From the NCBI RefSeq assembly GCF_026626635.1, contig NZ_JAPNKA010000001.1:11516501-11580500 (forward strand): a stretch of DNA of 64,000 nucleotides. Reading direction: 5' to 3'. Positions 15,168-23,044 of this stretch are shown piece by piece. How positions within the stretch are numbered: position 1 is the stretch's first letter; each line of letters opens with the position of its first letter. The stretch is from Archangium lansingense (GTDB lineage: Bacteria; Myxococcota; Myxococcia; Myxococcales; Myxococcaceae). Both the position numbers and the translations under genes were made by a program. Below the pieces are notes generated by a model. It was not told the origin of the DNA and searched no databases. It was given only the letters and a program-made list of their open reading frames with translations.

Positions 15168-16775
15168 ATGTCGAAGCCGAGCCGTCTGTCCGGCCGTCCG
15201 ATGCTCCACGCCCTGCTGGGCCTGTCCCTATTGTCCGTGGCACCCGAGGCCGAGGCCGCGCCCAAGTCGCTGGCGCCGCGCGCCATGGCCGCCAAGCACA
15301 CCGGCCGGGAGCTGCCCGCCAACACCTACGTGGAGCGCCTGGTGGTGAAGTTCCACGAGGGAAGCCGGGTCCGCCTGCGTGGCAATTCGCTGGTGGCCCT
15401 GGCCTCGGAGCGCGGCTCGGCCGAGCGCGCGCTGCTGTCCGCGCGTGGCCTGCGTGCCGAGCGCGTGGTGGCCGACGCCGCCACCGTGCAGTCCCTGCTG
15501 GAGCGTGCCCCGCGCATCGGCGCCCTCTCGCGCCTCTTCGAGGAGGATGAGTCCACCCTGGAGGCGCGCAAGCTCTCCGGTGAGGAGCTGAGCGGCCAGC
15601 AGCTCGCGGACCTGAACCTCTACTATGAGGTGCCCCTGCTGCCGGGCACCACCGCCGAGCGGGTGGCGGACCTGGTGGCCTCGCTCAACGCCCTGGAGGG
15701 CGTGGAGGTGGCCTACGCCGAGCCGCCTCCCGAGCCCGCCATGGTGAACTTCGCCATGGACGCGGCGCTGCGCACGATGCTGGCCGCCTCGGACATCGCG
15801 CCCACCACGCCCCTGTACGAGTCCAACCAGGGCTACCTCAACGCCGCGCCCGGCGGTATCGACGCGAAGTACGCGTGGACGGTGACGGGCGGCAAGGGCC
15901 TCAACGTCAAGGTGGTGGACATCGAGGGCGGCTGGCGCACCACCCACGAGGACATGCCCGCCCTCTTCACGCAGATTGGCTCCCAGTACAACGACCTGAG
16001 CTGGCGCAACCACGGCACCGCGGTGCTCGGGGAGATTGTCGGCGTGGGCAACGCCTACGGCGTGACGGGCATCGCGAATCAGGCGCAGGCAGGCATCTCG
16101 GGCGTCGCCAGCCAGAGCACCGCGAGCGCCATCACCAACGCGGCCAACGCAGCGGGCCTGGGCGGCGTCATCCTCATCGAGCTGCACGCTCAGGGCCCGT
16201 CCGATGGCACTGCGTGCACCTGCAACACCACCCAGTGCAACTACATCGCCATGGAGTACTGGCAGGCCAACTACGACGCCATCGCCACGGCCACCGCCAA
16301 CGGCGTCATCGTCGTGGAAGCGGCTGGCAACGGCAGCGCCAACCTGGACAGCTCGGCGTACGGCACCGCCTTCAACCGCACCGTGCGTGACTCGGGCGCC
16401 ATCGTCGTGGGCGGCAGCACCTCCACCACGCGCGCCCCCATGTGCTGGACCAACTACGGCAGCCGCGTGGACGTGCACGGCTGGGGTGAGAAGGTCTACT
16501 CCATGGGCTACGGCACCCTGTTCGGCTCCAGCTACGGCGAGGACCAGTTCTACACCTCCACCTTCAGCGGTACCTCCAGCGCCTCGCCCGTCATCACCGG
16601 CGCGGCGGCCAGCGCCCAGGGTGTGGCACTCGCCAACGGCCGCCGGCTGACCTCCAAGCAGATGCGTGGCGTGCTGAGCACCAACGGCACGGCACAGGCC
16701 GCGGACTCGCGGAACATCGGCGTCCTGCCGGACCTGCGCAAGGTGCTCCCCAAGGTCATCTCCGGCAGCTACTGA
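15168..16775 (+). CDS. Secreted subtilisin-like serine protease (S8 family)
   Basis: A 535-residue secreted protease. A signal peptide covers residues 1-30 (cleavage after EAEA), and a propeptide of about 190 residues holds an inhibitor-like segment ending in VEVAYAEPPPEP. The catalytic triad is visible: Asp251 in KVVDIEGGWR, His282 in RNHGTAVLGEIVG and Ser470 in FSGTSSASPVITGA; Asn388 in EAAGNGS forms the oxyanion hole. A Cys-rich loop (CTCNTTQC) near residue 352 probably forms a disulfide. Such enzymes contribute to predation and extracellular feeding in myxobacteria. The gene is monocistronic, with a strong hairpin after it. Confidence 0.92.
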   Translation: MSKPSRLSGRPMLHALLGLSLLSVAPEAEAAPKSLAPRAMAAKHTGRELPANTYVERLVVKFHEGSRVRLRGNSLVALASERGSAERALLSARGLRAERVVADAATVQSLLERAPRIGALSRLFEEDESTLEARKLSGEELSGQQLADLNLYYEVPLLPGTTAERVADLVASLNALEGVEVAYAEPPPEPAMVNFAMDAALRTMLAASDIAPTTPLYESNQGYLNAAPGGIDAKYAWTVTGGKGLNVKVVDIEGGWRTTHEDMPALFTQIGSQYNDLSWRNHGTAVLGEIVGVGNAYGVTGIANQAQAGISGVASQSTASAITNAANAAGLGGVILIELHAQGPSDGTACTCNTTQCNYIAMEYWQANYDAIATATANGVIVVEAAGNGSANLDSSAYGTAFNRTVRDSGAIVVGGSTSTTRAPMCWTNYGSRVDVHGWGEKVYSMGYGTLFGSSYGEDQFYTSTFSGTSSASPVITGAAASAQGVALANGRRLTSKQMRGVLSTNGTAQAADSRNIGVLPDLRKVLPKVISGSY

Positions 16776-16788
16776 GCGGTGCCGCGGG

Positions 16789-16813
16789 CCCTCGGGGAGA
16801 CGTGCCCCGAGGG
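16789..16813 (+). terminator. Hairpin terminator after the subtilase gene
   Basis: CCCTCGGGG and CCCCGAGGG form a perfect 9-bp stem with a 7-base loop, 14 bases past the subtilase stop. Only a couple of T residues follow, as is normal in this GC-rich genome. Confidence 0.6.
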
Positions 16814-16854
16814 TTCCCGCAACAGTCCTCGCGTCAGTGGGGTAAAGAGGCGCC

Positions 16855-17652
16855 ATGGAGCTGAAGGTGATGACGCTCAATGTCCTCTTCGGAGGGCAGG
16901 ACCGGTTCGAGGCCCTGCTCGCCCTGCTGACGCGGGAGAGCCCGGACCTGCTGGTGCTGCAAGAGTGTCTGGGCTGGGACGACGGCGAGCGCCTGCGCCA
17001 GGTGGCCGCCGCACTGGGGCCTGAGGGCAGCGTCCATGCCCACCTGGGAGCCGCCCGCCCGCGAGGCAGCGGCAACTGCTACCACGTGTCCGTCCTCAGC
17101 CGGCTGCCCCCGCGCTCCATCCGCGTGCACAACAACCCGCACTTCATCGGGCACGCCCTGGTGCAGTGCGAGCTCGACGCAGGCGGCCCGCTGACCTTCT
17201 TCGGCACGCACTACGACGCGCACCACGAGTCGCTGCGCTTCGTCGAGGCGCGCTACCTGCGCTCGCTGCTGGACCCCGACGCCTTCCGCGAGGGCCTCTA
17301 CCTGCTGGCCGGGGACCTCAACGCCCTGTCTCGCAGGGACCCGTATCCCGTGGACCTCGCCGACCGGGTGCGCCATGCGGGCGTGGACAAGTACGGCCAC
17401 CCGCCGCGCTTCGACGTCATCGATGACCTGGAGGGCTTCGGCTGGGTAGATACCCTGCGCCACCGGCCCGCCTCACCCGCGTGGGTGACCGCGCACCGCG
17501 TCCGCAACGGCGTGATGATCGACTACCGCACGGACTACATCTACGCGTCCCCCCGCATGGCCGAGCGGCTCATCCGCGCGGAGGTCATCGACGTGGGAGA
17601 GGCCACCGACCACAACGCAGTGGTGGCGACGTTCCGCACCCGCGACGCCTAG
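16855..17652 (+). CDS. Endonuclease/exonuclease/phosphatase family protein
   Basis: A 265-residue soluble protein with the fold of DNase I, exonuclease III and sphingomyelinases. The signature residues appear in order: MTLNVLFGG (Asn), LVLQECLG (metal Glu), HYDAHHES, LLAGDLNALSRRD (Asp-x-Asn pair), RTDYIYASP and a final ATDHNAVVATF containing the catalytic His. No signal peptide is seen, so it may act on intracellular phosphodiesters; the substrate could be a nucleic acid, phosphoinositide or sphingolipid. It opens a plus-strand run with the aldose epimerase and threonine synthase genes, although a shared function is not obvious. Confidence 0.87.
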   Translation: MELKVMTLNVLFGGQDRFEALLALLTRESPDLLVLQECLGWDDGERLRQVAAALGPEGSVHAHLGAARPRGSGNCYHVSVLSRLPPRSIRVHNNPHFIGHALVQCELDAGGPLTFFGTHYDAHHESLRFVEARYLRSLLDPDAFREGLYLLAGDLNALSRRDPYPVDLADRVRHAGVDKYGHPPRFDVIDDLEGFGWVDTLRHRPASPAWVTAHRVRNGVMIDYRTDYIYASPRMAERLIRAEVIDVGEATDHNAVVATFRTRDA

Positions 17653-17723
17653 CCCTGGCCTTCCACCCCCTGCTACAAGCCGCCCCGTGCGCCACGTCCG
17701 GCGCGGCTGGCCTGGAGGAGAAC

Positions 17724-18560
17724 ATGGTGGTCCTCACGGATGAAGGCTCTCGCGTGGAGATTGTCCCCGAGAGGGGGGCGCTCATCAGCCGCTTCCTCGT
17801 CGAGGGCGAGCCCATCCTCTTCCTCGACGAGAGCACCCTCGCGGACCCCACCAAGAACGTGCGCGGCGGCATCCCCGTGCTCTTCCCCGCGCCCGGCGTC
17901 CTTCCCGGCAACAAGTACACAGCGGAGGGCCGCGAGTACCCCATGCGCCGCCATGGCTTCGCCCGCGACCTGCCCTGGGAAGTGCGCACCCGGGAGACCT
18001 CGCGCGTGGTGCTCGCGCTCGGGCATTCGGAGCAGACGCTGCGCGAATTCCCCTGGCGCTTCGAGGCACGCCTCGCCGTAACACTCCTGGGGACTGCCCT
18101 CCACCTGTCCTTCAGCGCCGAGAACCGCGACTCGCGGCCCATGCCCCTGCACCTCGGCTACCACCCGTACTTCTACGTCCCCCAGGCCAACAAGGCCGCT
18201 GCCAGCGTCGAGACGGATGCCTCGCGCGCCTGGGACAACCGGCAGGGTGCACAGGTGCGCTTCTCCGGATTGGACCTCACCGGGCCCGAGGTGGACATGC
18301 ACCTGCTCGACCACTCGCTGAAGGGCACCACGCTCGAACGCGGGCCCGGCCTGCGTCCGGTGGAGCTCGCCTGGAGCCCCTCCTTCACCACGCTGGTGGT
18401 GTGGACACTCAAGGGCCGCGACTTCGTCTGCGTGGAGCCCTGGACGGCCCCCGGTGGTGCCCTCCAGACGCACCAGGGCCTGCTCACCGTGGCACCCGGA
18501 GACACCTTCGCCTCCGAGTTCGAGATCAGCGTCGAGCCAATGGCCCGCTTCGTCCGCTAA
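17724..18560 (+). CDS. Aldose 1-epimerase / hexose-phosphate mutarotase family protein
   Basis: The 278-residue product is a galactose-mutarotase-like beta-sandwich that interconverts alpha and beta anomers of hexoses or hexose phosphates. MRRHGFARDLPWEV contains the conserved His, LHLGYHPYFYV the second His, and CVEPWTAPGGALQT the catalytic Glu. This pattern fits the YeaD/aldose epimerase group. The ATG at 17724 has GGAGGA upstream and gives a compact N terminus (MVVLTDEGSRVEIVPERGA). The threonine synthase gene begins 9 bases after its stop, so they are co-transcribed. Confidence 0.85.
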   Translation: MVVLTDEGSRVEIVPERGALISRFLVEGEPILFLDESTLADPTKNVRGGIPVLFPAPGVLPGNKYTAEGREYPMRRHGFARDLPWEVRTRETSRVVLALGHSEQTLREFPWRFEARLAVTLLGTALHLSFSAENRDSRPMPLHLGYHPYFYVPQANKAAASVETDASRAWDNRQGAQVRFSGLDLTGPEVDMHLLDHSLKGTTLERGPGLRPVELAWSPSFTTLVVWTLKGRDFVCVEPWTAPGGALQTHQGLLTVAPGDTFASEFEISVEPMARFVR

Positions 18561-18569
18561 AAGGCAGCC

Positions 18570-19775
18570 ATGCCCTTCCTCTCCCACCTCGAGTGCTCGC
18601 GCTGCCGGAAGACGCACGACGCGGACCGGGTCCAGAACCTGTGTGACTGCGGCGGCCCGCTGCTCGTGCGCTATGACCTGAAGGCCGTTGCCAAGGCCGT
18701 GCGCCCCTCCGACCTCGCCGGCCGCGTCTCCTCCCTGTGGCGCTACCGCGAGGTGCTCCCCCTCCGCGATGACAAGAACCTCGTCACGCTCGGCGAGGGC
18801 ATGACGCCGCTCTTTCCCCTTCCTCGGCTGGGCGCCGAGATTGGCCTGCCTGACCTCTGGCTGAAGGACGAGGGACTGAATCCCACCGCCTCCTTCAAGG
18901 CGCGCGGCGCCGCCACGGGTGTGAGCCGCGCTCGTGAGCTGGGCATCAAAGCGCTCGCCATGCCCACCAATGGGAATGCTGGCGGCGCTTGGGCCAGCTA
19001 CGGCGCTCGCGCTGGTATCTCCGTCACCCTGGTGATGCCCACCGATGCTCCCGCTATGAGCGTCCTGGAGGCCACCGCCGTCGGCGCCAACGCGTACATG
19101 GTTCGCGGGCAGATTACGGACGCCGGTGCCATCGTCGGCCGCTCGGCCAAGGCACACGGTTGGTTCGAGGCCGCCACCCTCAAGGAGCCGTACCGCATCG
19201 AGGGTAAGAAGACGATGGGGTATGAGATCGCCGAGCAGCTCGGCTGGAGCCTGCCGGACGTCATCCTCTACCCCACCGGCGGCGGCGTGGGCATCATCGG
19301 CATCTACAAGGCTCTGCTGGAGATGCGCGAGCTGGGTTGGTTGCCGGAGAACGTCCGCTTCCCCAAGCTCGTCGCCGTCCAGGCCGAGGGCTGCCAGCCC
19401 ATCGTGAAGGCCTTCCGCGAGGGCAAGGAGGTCTCCGAGAAGTGGGAGAACGCGTCCACTGTCGCCCAGGGGATTCGCGTGCCCAAGGCACTCGGAGACT
19501 TCCTCGTGCTCCAGGCCGTGCGCGAGACCGGCGGCACCTGTGTGGCAGTGCCTGATGCGGACACGATGTGGGGCCTGGAGCGCATCAGCCGCATGGAGGG
19601 GGCGTTCATCTGCCCCGAAGGTGCAGCGCTCGTAGGAGCGGCTCGGATGCTGCTGCGCGATGGGTGGCTGAATGCCGGGCAGAGAGTGCTGCTGCTCAAT
19701 ACCGGCGCGGGTATCAAATACCCGGATGTCATGAGCCCGAAGCTGCCTGTGCTCGAGCTCAACGCCACTCTGTGA
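18570..19775 (+). CDS. thrC: Threonine synthase
   Basis: The PLP enzyme that converts O-phosphohomoserine to threonine. A four-Cys zinc-ribbon-like start (CSRC at 10-13, CDCG near 25-28) precedes the fold type II core. The PLP lysine is in NPTASFKARG; PTNGNAGGAWASYGARAG binds the substrate phosphate, and a glycine-rich PTGGGVGIIG loop holds the cofactor phosphate. At 401 residues it matches the family. Its nearest neighbours are the mutarotase and the endo/exonuclease-like gene; other threonine genes are not in the window. Confidence 0.92.
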   Translation: MPFLSHLECSRCRKTHDADRVQNLCDCGGPLLVRYDLKAVAKAVRPSDLAGRVSSLWRYREVLPLRDDKNLVTLGEGMTPLFPLPRLGAEIGLPDLWLKDEGLNPTASFKARGAATGVSRARELGIKALAMPTNGNAGGAWASYGARAGISVTLVMPTDAPAMSVLEATAVGANAYMVRGQITDAGAIVGRSAKAHGWFEAATLKEPYRIEGKKTMGYEIAEQLGWSLPDVILYPTGGGVGIIGIYKALLEMRELGWLPENVRFPKLVAVQAEGCQPIVKAFREGKEVSEKWENASTVAQGIRVPKALGDFLVLQAVRETGGTCVAVPDADTMWGLERISRMEGAFICPEGAALVGAARMLLRDGWLNAGQRVLLLNTGAGIKYPDVMSPKLPVLELNATL

Positions 19776-19788
19776 GCATGGGATTGTG

Positions 19789-19817
19789 CAGGAACGGACT
19801 CACTCGCTTCGTTCCTG
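19789..19817. terminator. Bidirectional hairpin between threonine synthase and the lipoprotein gene
   Basis: CAGGAACG and CGTTCCTG form a perfect 8-bp stem with a 13-base loop, centred between two convergent stops. It probably serves both transcripts. Confidence 0.55.
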
Positions 19818-19831
19818 TGTAATCGCCAGTC

Positions 19832-20269
19832 TCAACCACCATCCAGATCTCTTCTCAGGATTCGACCGTCTACCCCAATGGCATAAGTTGCTCCATCGTC
19901 GAGCATGCCGACGGTCCTTCCACAATTCTCAGGCTTGAACTCAATCCGGACAAAAATGATGTCACCCCTCCGCAGTGCCCGGTACCTGTAGGAGACCTGC
20001 TTCTCGCCACACGGAAGATCCGCCGGCTCCGCTTTCAGGAGATCATCCGCCGCGATGCGAATGGCCTGCAACGTGTAGCCGTCCACATCCACATCTGGCG
20101 TCAAGGAGTGATCGAACACTGGAAGCTGGACACTCATGTCCTGGTACTCCGGCTGCGGCCTCTTGGGGACGCAGTTGCAACCGAACAGGTCCCCCAGAAC
20201 CTGGCATGGCCGATGAGCACAGCCCGTGAGGGCCACGCTGCAGAGCAGGAGGATCAACCTTGAATTCAT
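19832..20269 (-). CDS. Lipoprotein of unknown function in the lower-GC island
   Basis: The 145-residue product starts with a lipoprotein signal (LILLLCSVALTGC, lipidated Cys at residue 16) and contains five further Cys residues, including FGCNC. No domain is recognised. It follows the JAB-like lipoprotein gene on the same strand with 30 bases between, so the two form a pair. Base composition across both genes is lower in GC than the neighbours, a sign of transfer. It could be the immunity or partner protein of the upstream gene, but nothing in the sequence proves this. Confidence 0.7.
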   Translation of the reverse strand: MNSRLILLLCSVALTGCAHRPCQVLGDLFGCNCVPKRPQPEYQDMSVQLPVFDHSLTPDVDVDGYTLQAIRIAADDLLKAEPADLPCGEKQVSYRYRALRRGDIIFVRIEFKPENCGRTVGMLDDGATYAIGVDGRILRRDLDGG

Positions 20270-20299
20270 ACCACCTCTTCAGAAGCAGCGCGCCAAGAG

Positions 20300-21019
20300 C
20301 TACCGATATTCGATTTCGAAATTCTCGGAATCCAACCACCTGACCACACCATACTGCTCGCGTTTCAGCCCTGACTGCGCATCCACAGTCCACCTCAACA
20401 GTTCGCCCGAGAGAGGAGTGTATTGAAAGAAGCCGTCGCAAGATGGATTTCCAGGTCCACCTTTCGAGAAGAACGCGATGATGCCAATAGGGATTTCCCG
20501 CTCCCCTGTCTTGAACGCGAACCCGTGAATCATCCCCTGATTGAAGATGTATCGAATGTCTCTACGAGACAACACATCCCCGACGGGATGATTGTGTACA
20601 ACGAAGACATAGCCAAGACTGTTGTCCGAGTATCGGGAGTCGCGAACATACGAAGGAAGGTCACACGTCCGCATCCTGGAGTCGCCCTGAGCCATATTCG
20701 TGGCGACCATGCTCATTTCGTACTGATTGCCTGGAGTTGAGTAGATCCAAGCACAGTATTCCGTAGACAACTCCCAATATAATGGGAAGTTCGGATTGCT
20801 GGGCGGGGGCGTTACTGCATTAGGTAGGGACAGGATGAGCGGGCATGCAGCAAGTAGCGCGTCCGAATATGTCGAGAATGGCCCGAAGTCAGGCATTGGA
20901 CCATCAATATGGGTTGGGGCTTCACCGGCCCGGAATCGGACGACGCCCTTGGGTGGGGGAGAACTACACCCCAGCGCCAGCAGCATCAATACAGTGAGGC
21001 AGAGACGCATCCACAACAC
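20300..21019 (-). CDS. Lipoprotein with a JAB/MPN-like HNHP motif
   Basis: A 239-residue lipoprotein (lipobox LALGC, Cys at residue 18). Its C-terminal half contains VFVVHNHPVGDVLSRRDI, which matches the HxHP-x(n)-SxxD metal-binding core of JAB/JAMM/MPN proteases as in RadC (HNHPSG), and an upstream YEMSMVA offers the acidic partner. JAB domains occur in deubiquitinases, RadC and polymorphic toxins. A surface-anchored JAB protein could be a toxin, a peptidase or a signal-processing enzyme. It is transcribed with the small lipoprotein that follows, inside a region of reduced GC. Confidence 0.6.
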   Translation of the reverse strand: MLWMRLCLTVLMLLALGCSSPPPKGVVRFRAGEAPTHIDGPMPDFGPFSTYSDALLAACPLILSLPNAVTPPPSNPNFPLYWELSTEYCAWIYSTPGNQYEMSMVATNMAQGDSRMRTCDLPSYVRDSRYSDNSLGYVFVVHNHPVGDVLSRRDIRYIFNQGMIHGFAFKTGEREIPIGIIAFFSKGGPGNPSCDGFFQYTPLSGELLRWTVDAQSGLKREQYGVVRWLDSENFEIEYR

Positions 21020-21078
21020 CTCGACATGGCATGAGCGACCTTGCCATCAGCGCTCAAATCTCTAGCCTAGCGCTTCCG

Positions 21079-21720
21079 CTATTTGGGCTCGACAGAGGGG
21101 CTGGACTTGGGAGCGGCGGTCTCCTCCTGCTTCGTGAACGGCACGTCCAACACCGGCAGCTTCGTCGCTCCCGGCAAGTCGTAGTGCCACCACTCCATCG
21201 CGTTCTTCTTGAAGCCCGCTCCCTCCATCGCCGCCCGCAGGATTTCGCGGTGCTTGCGCGAGGCCTCCGTCCCTCCCTTGTAACTGTGGTGCGCCTTCGG
21301 TTCGAACGAGTCGAACTCCGTCGGCATCTCCACTTCCTGTCCGTCCATCGTCGTCAGCGTCAGATCCACCGCCGCCCCACGGTTGTGGTTGCCCCCCTTC
21401 TTCGGGTTCGCCACGTAGCCGGGCTTCGGGAGGATCTTCCACATCTGCCACTGCACCGCGATCGGCCGATAGCAGTCGTATACCTTCAGCCGGTAGCCCT
21501 GCGCTCGCAGCGTCTCCGCCGCCTTCGCCAGCATCTCGGCCGCATCGTTCCGCAGCATGCAGCGCGCCCCGTCCGGGTACACCTTCTGCTTCAGGAAGTT
21601 GTCCGGCGTGGCGTACTTCATGTCCACCACCAGGTCCTTCACCACCTCGGTGGCGTCCACCACCGGCGCGCTCCCCGCCGCCAGCCACAGCCCCAGCGCC
21701 ACGCTTGCCACTCCTGCCAT
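21079..21720 (-). CDS. D-alanyl-D-alanine dipeptidase (VanX/DdpX type, M15D)
   Basis: A 213-residue secreted or periplasmic zinc dipeptidase. After a weak signal peptide (residues 1-24) come YATPDNFLKQKVYPDGARC, VYDCYRPIAVQ, the zinc-binding HNRGAAVDLT and the catalytic EWWHYD, all in VanX order. It cleaves D-Ala-D-Ala; in vancomycin-resistant bacteria this removes the drug target, and elsewhere (DdpX) it recycles cell-wall dipeptide. No vanH or vanA homolog is nearby, so recycling is the likelier role. The gene starts one base after the QueC stop, the last of a four-gene operon. Confidence 0.88.
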   Translation of the reverse strand: MAGVASVALGLWLAAGSAPVVDATEVVKDLVVDMKYATPDNFLKQKVYPDGARCMLRNDAAEMLAKAAETLRAQGYRLKVYDCYRPIAVQWQMWKILPKPGYVANPKKGGNHNRGAAVDLTLTTMDGQEVEMPTEFDSFEPKAHHSYKGGTEASRKHREILRAAMEGAGFKKNAMEWWHYDLPGATKLPVLDVPFTKQEETAAPKSSPSVEPK

Positions 21721-21721
21721 C

Positions 21722-22423
21722 TCAGGCTCCCTTCACGTAGGGCGTCGGGTCCGCGACCCCCGCCTGCTCGAATCCCCGGCGCCGCAGCACGCAGCTGTCG
21801 CACCGCCCACACGCCCTCCCCTCCGGGTCCGGGTCGTAGCACGAGTGCGTCATCGAATAGTCCACGCCCAGCTTCACCCCCGCCCGGATGATGTCCGCCT
21901 TGCTCATCCCCGACAGCGGCGCCCGCACCTCGAAGCGCGTTCCCTCCACCCCCGCCTTCGTCGCCAGCGTCGCCATCTGCTCGAAGGCCCGGATGAACTC
22001 GGGCCGGCAGTCCGGATAGCCGCTGTAGTCCACCGCGTTCACACCAATGTAGATGACGCTCGCGCCCACCACCTCCGCCAGCCCCAGCGCCATCGAGAGG
22101 AACAGCGCGTTGCGCGCCGGCACGTACGTGATGGGGATGCCGTGCGACAGCTCGTCCTCGGACCGGTCCTTGGGCACCTCGATGTCCGCCGTCAGGGCCG
22201 AGCCACCCACCTGCCGCAGGTCCACCGTCACCACCCGGAAGTCCTTCACCCCCATGGACTGCGCCACCTTGCGCGCCCGCTCCAGCTCCACCGAGTGCCG
22301 CTGCCCGTAGGACACCGCCAGGCACACCGGCTCGAAGCCATCCGCCTTCGCCATCGCCAGACACGTCGTCGAGTCCAGCCCTCCCGACAGCAGCACCACT
22401 GCCTTCTTGCTATTGGCCGCCAT
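21722..22423 (-). CDS. queC: 7-cyano-7-deazaguanine synthase
   Basis: The ATP-dependent enzyme that turns carboxy-deazaguanine into preQ0, precursor of the tRNA base queuosine. The PP-loop motif VVLLSGGLDSTTC is at residues 9-21, followed by YGQRHSVELERA, GIPITYVPARNALFLS and four zinc-binding cysteines in the C-terminal CGRCDSC region with the preceding HSCYD. It overlaps the end of the lipoprotein gene by 14 bases and is one base from the VanX-type gene. No other queuosine gene (queD, queE, queF) lies in the window. Confidence 0.95.
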   Translation of the reverse strand: MAANSKKAVVLLSGGLDSTTCLAMAKADGFEPVCLAVSYGQRHSVELERARKVAQSMGVKDFRVVTVDLRQVGGSALTADIEVPKDRSEDELSHGIPITYVPARNALFLSMALGLAEVVGASVIYIGVNAVDYSGYPDCRPEFIRAFEQMATLATKAGVEGTRFEVRAPLSGMSKADIIRAGVKLGVDYSMTHSCYDPDPEGRACGRCDSCVLRRRGFEQAGVADPTPYVKGA

Positions 22424-23030
22424 TGAAGCGCCGCTTCCCTTCCAGGCCGTACACCGCTGTGCACGACACCGTGCATTTGCACTGGGCGCTCTTCCCCGGG
22501 AGGAAGGTCACCCTCAGCTCACCACACGCCCGCTCCGCGTCGTAGCCATTCGCGGTGGGGCCCGGCACCGAGCCATCCGGCAGGCCTGCGTCCGGCATGT
22601 TTCCGCACCTGCTGCTGATGGCCCGGTCCTGGCTGTCGCTCAGCACCACCACCGACAGCGTCTCGTCGATCTCCGCACCCTCACAGCCCTCGCCACAGCT
22701 CACGAGCTGGGCCGCGGCCTTGTGCCTCGACGCGTAGCGCTGCACCGGAGCATCGAAGGAGGCCGTGCGCGAGAAGCCGTCGACGGTGAACCACACCCCA
22801 CCGTCCGTGCTGTCGCGCGAGAAGGTACCCGCGAAGTCGAAGCCGCCATCTACGAGCCGGTTGAAATCCCCTCCGTCCGCCTTGCAGTCCGTCCGCGTCC
22901 AGTTGGCCTGGGCATGGAAGTCGAACGTTCCGATGGTCAGGTCCCCCGGGAACACCGTCTCGGACACGCATGCGGCGACCAGGGCGAGCACGGGGAGCGA
23001 CACGAGCAACAGACGTCGAGAGGTGGGCAT
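22410..23030 (-). CDS. Lipoprotein of unknown function in the giant-TPR/queC operon
   Basis: The 206-residue protein begins with a lipoprotein signal (RRLLLVSLPVLALVAACVSE, lipidated Cys near residue 20). The mature part contains several Cys pairs (CGEGCEG and, near the C terminus, CKCTVSC) that suggest disulfides outside the cytoplasm. No domain is recognised. ATG 23030 is chosen because a longer frame begins with shadow sequence from the giant TPR gene. It lies 14 bases after that gene and overlaps the start of queC by 14 bases. Confidence 0.75.
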   Translation of the reverse strand: MPTSRRLLLVSLPVLALVAACVSETVFPGDLTIGTFDFHAQANWTRTDCKADGGDFNRLVDGGFDFAGTFSRDSTDGGVWFTVDGFSRTASFDAPVQRYASRHKAAAQLVSCGEGCEGAEIDETLSVVVLSDSQDRAISSRCGNMPDAGLPDGSVPGPTANGYDAERACGELRVTFLPGKSAQCKCTVSCTAVYGLEGKRRFNGGQ

Positions 23031-23044
23031 AAGGTCTCGGAAAG

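Noticed and set aside
15228..17075. A 615-codon minus-strand frame opposite the subtilase
   Set aside because: The plus strand has an intact subtilase with signal peptide and triad; the reverse product has no recognisable features.
18900..19775. Slightly different codon choice in the second half of thrC
   Set aside because: The shift is small, the protein is intact and fully conserved in motifs, so recombination is not supported.
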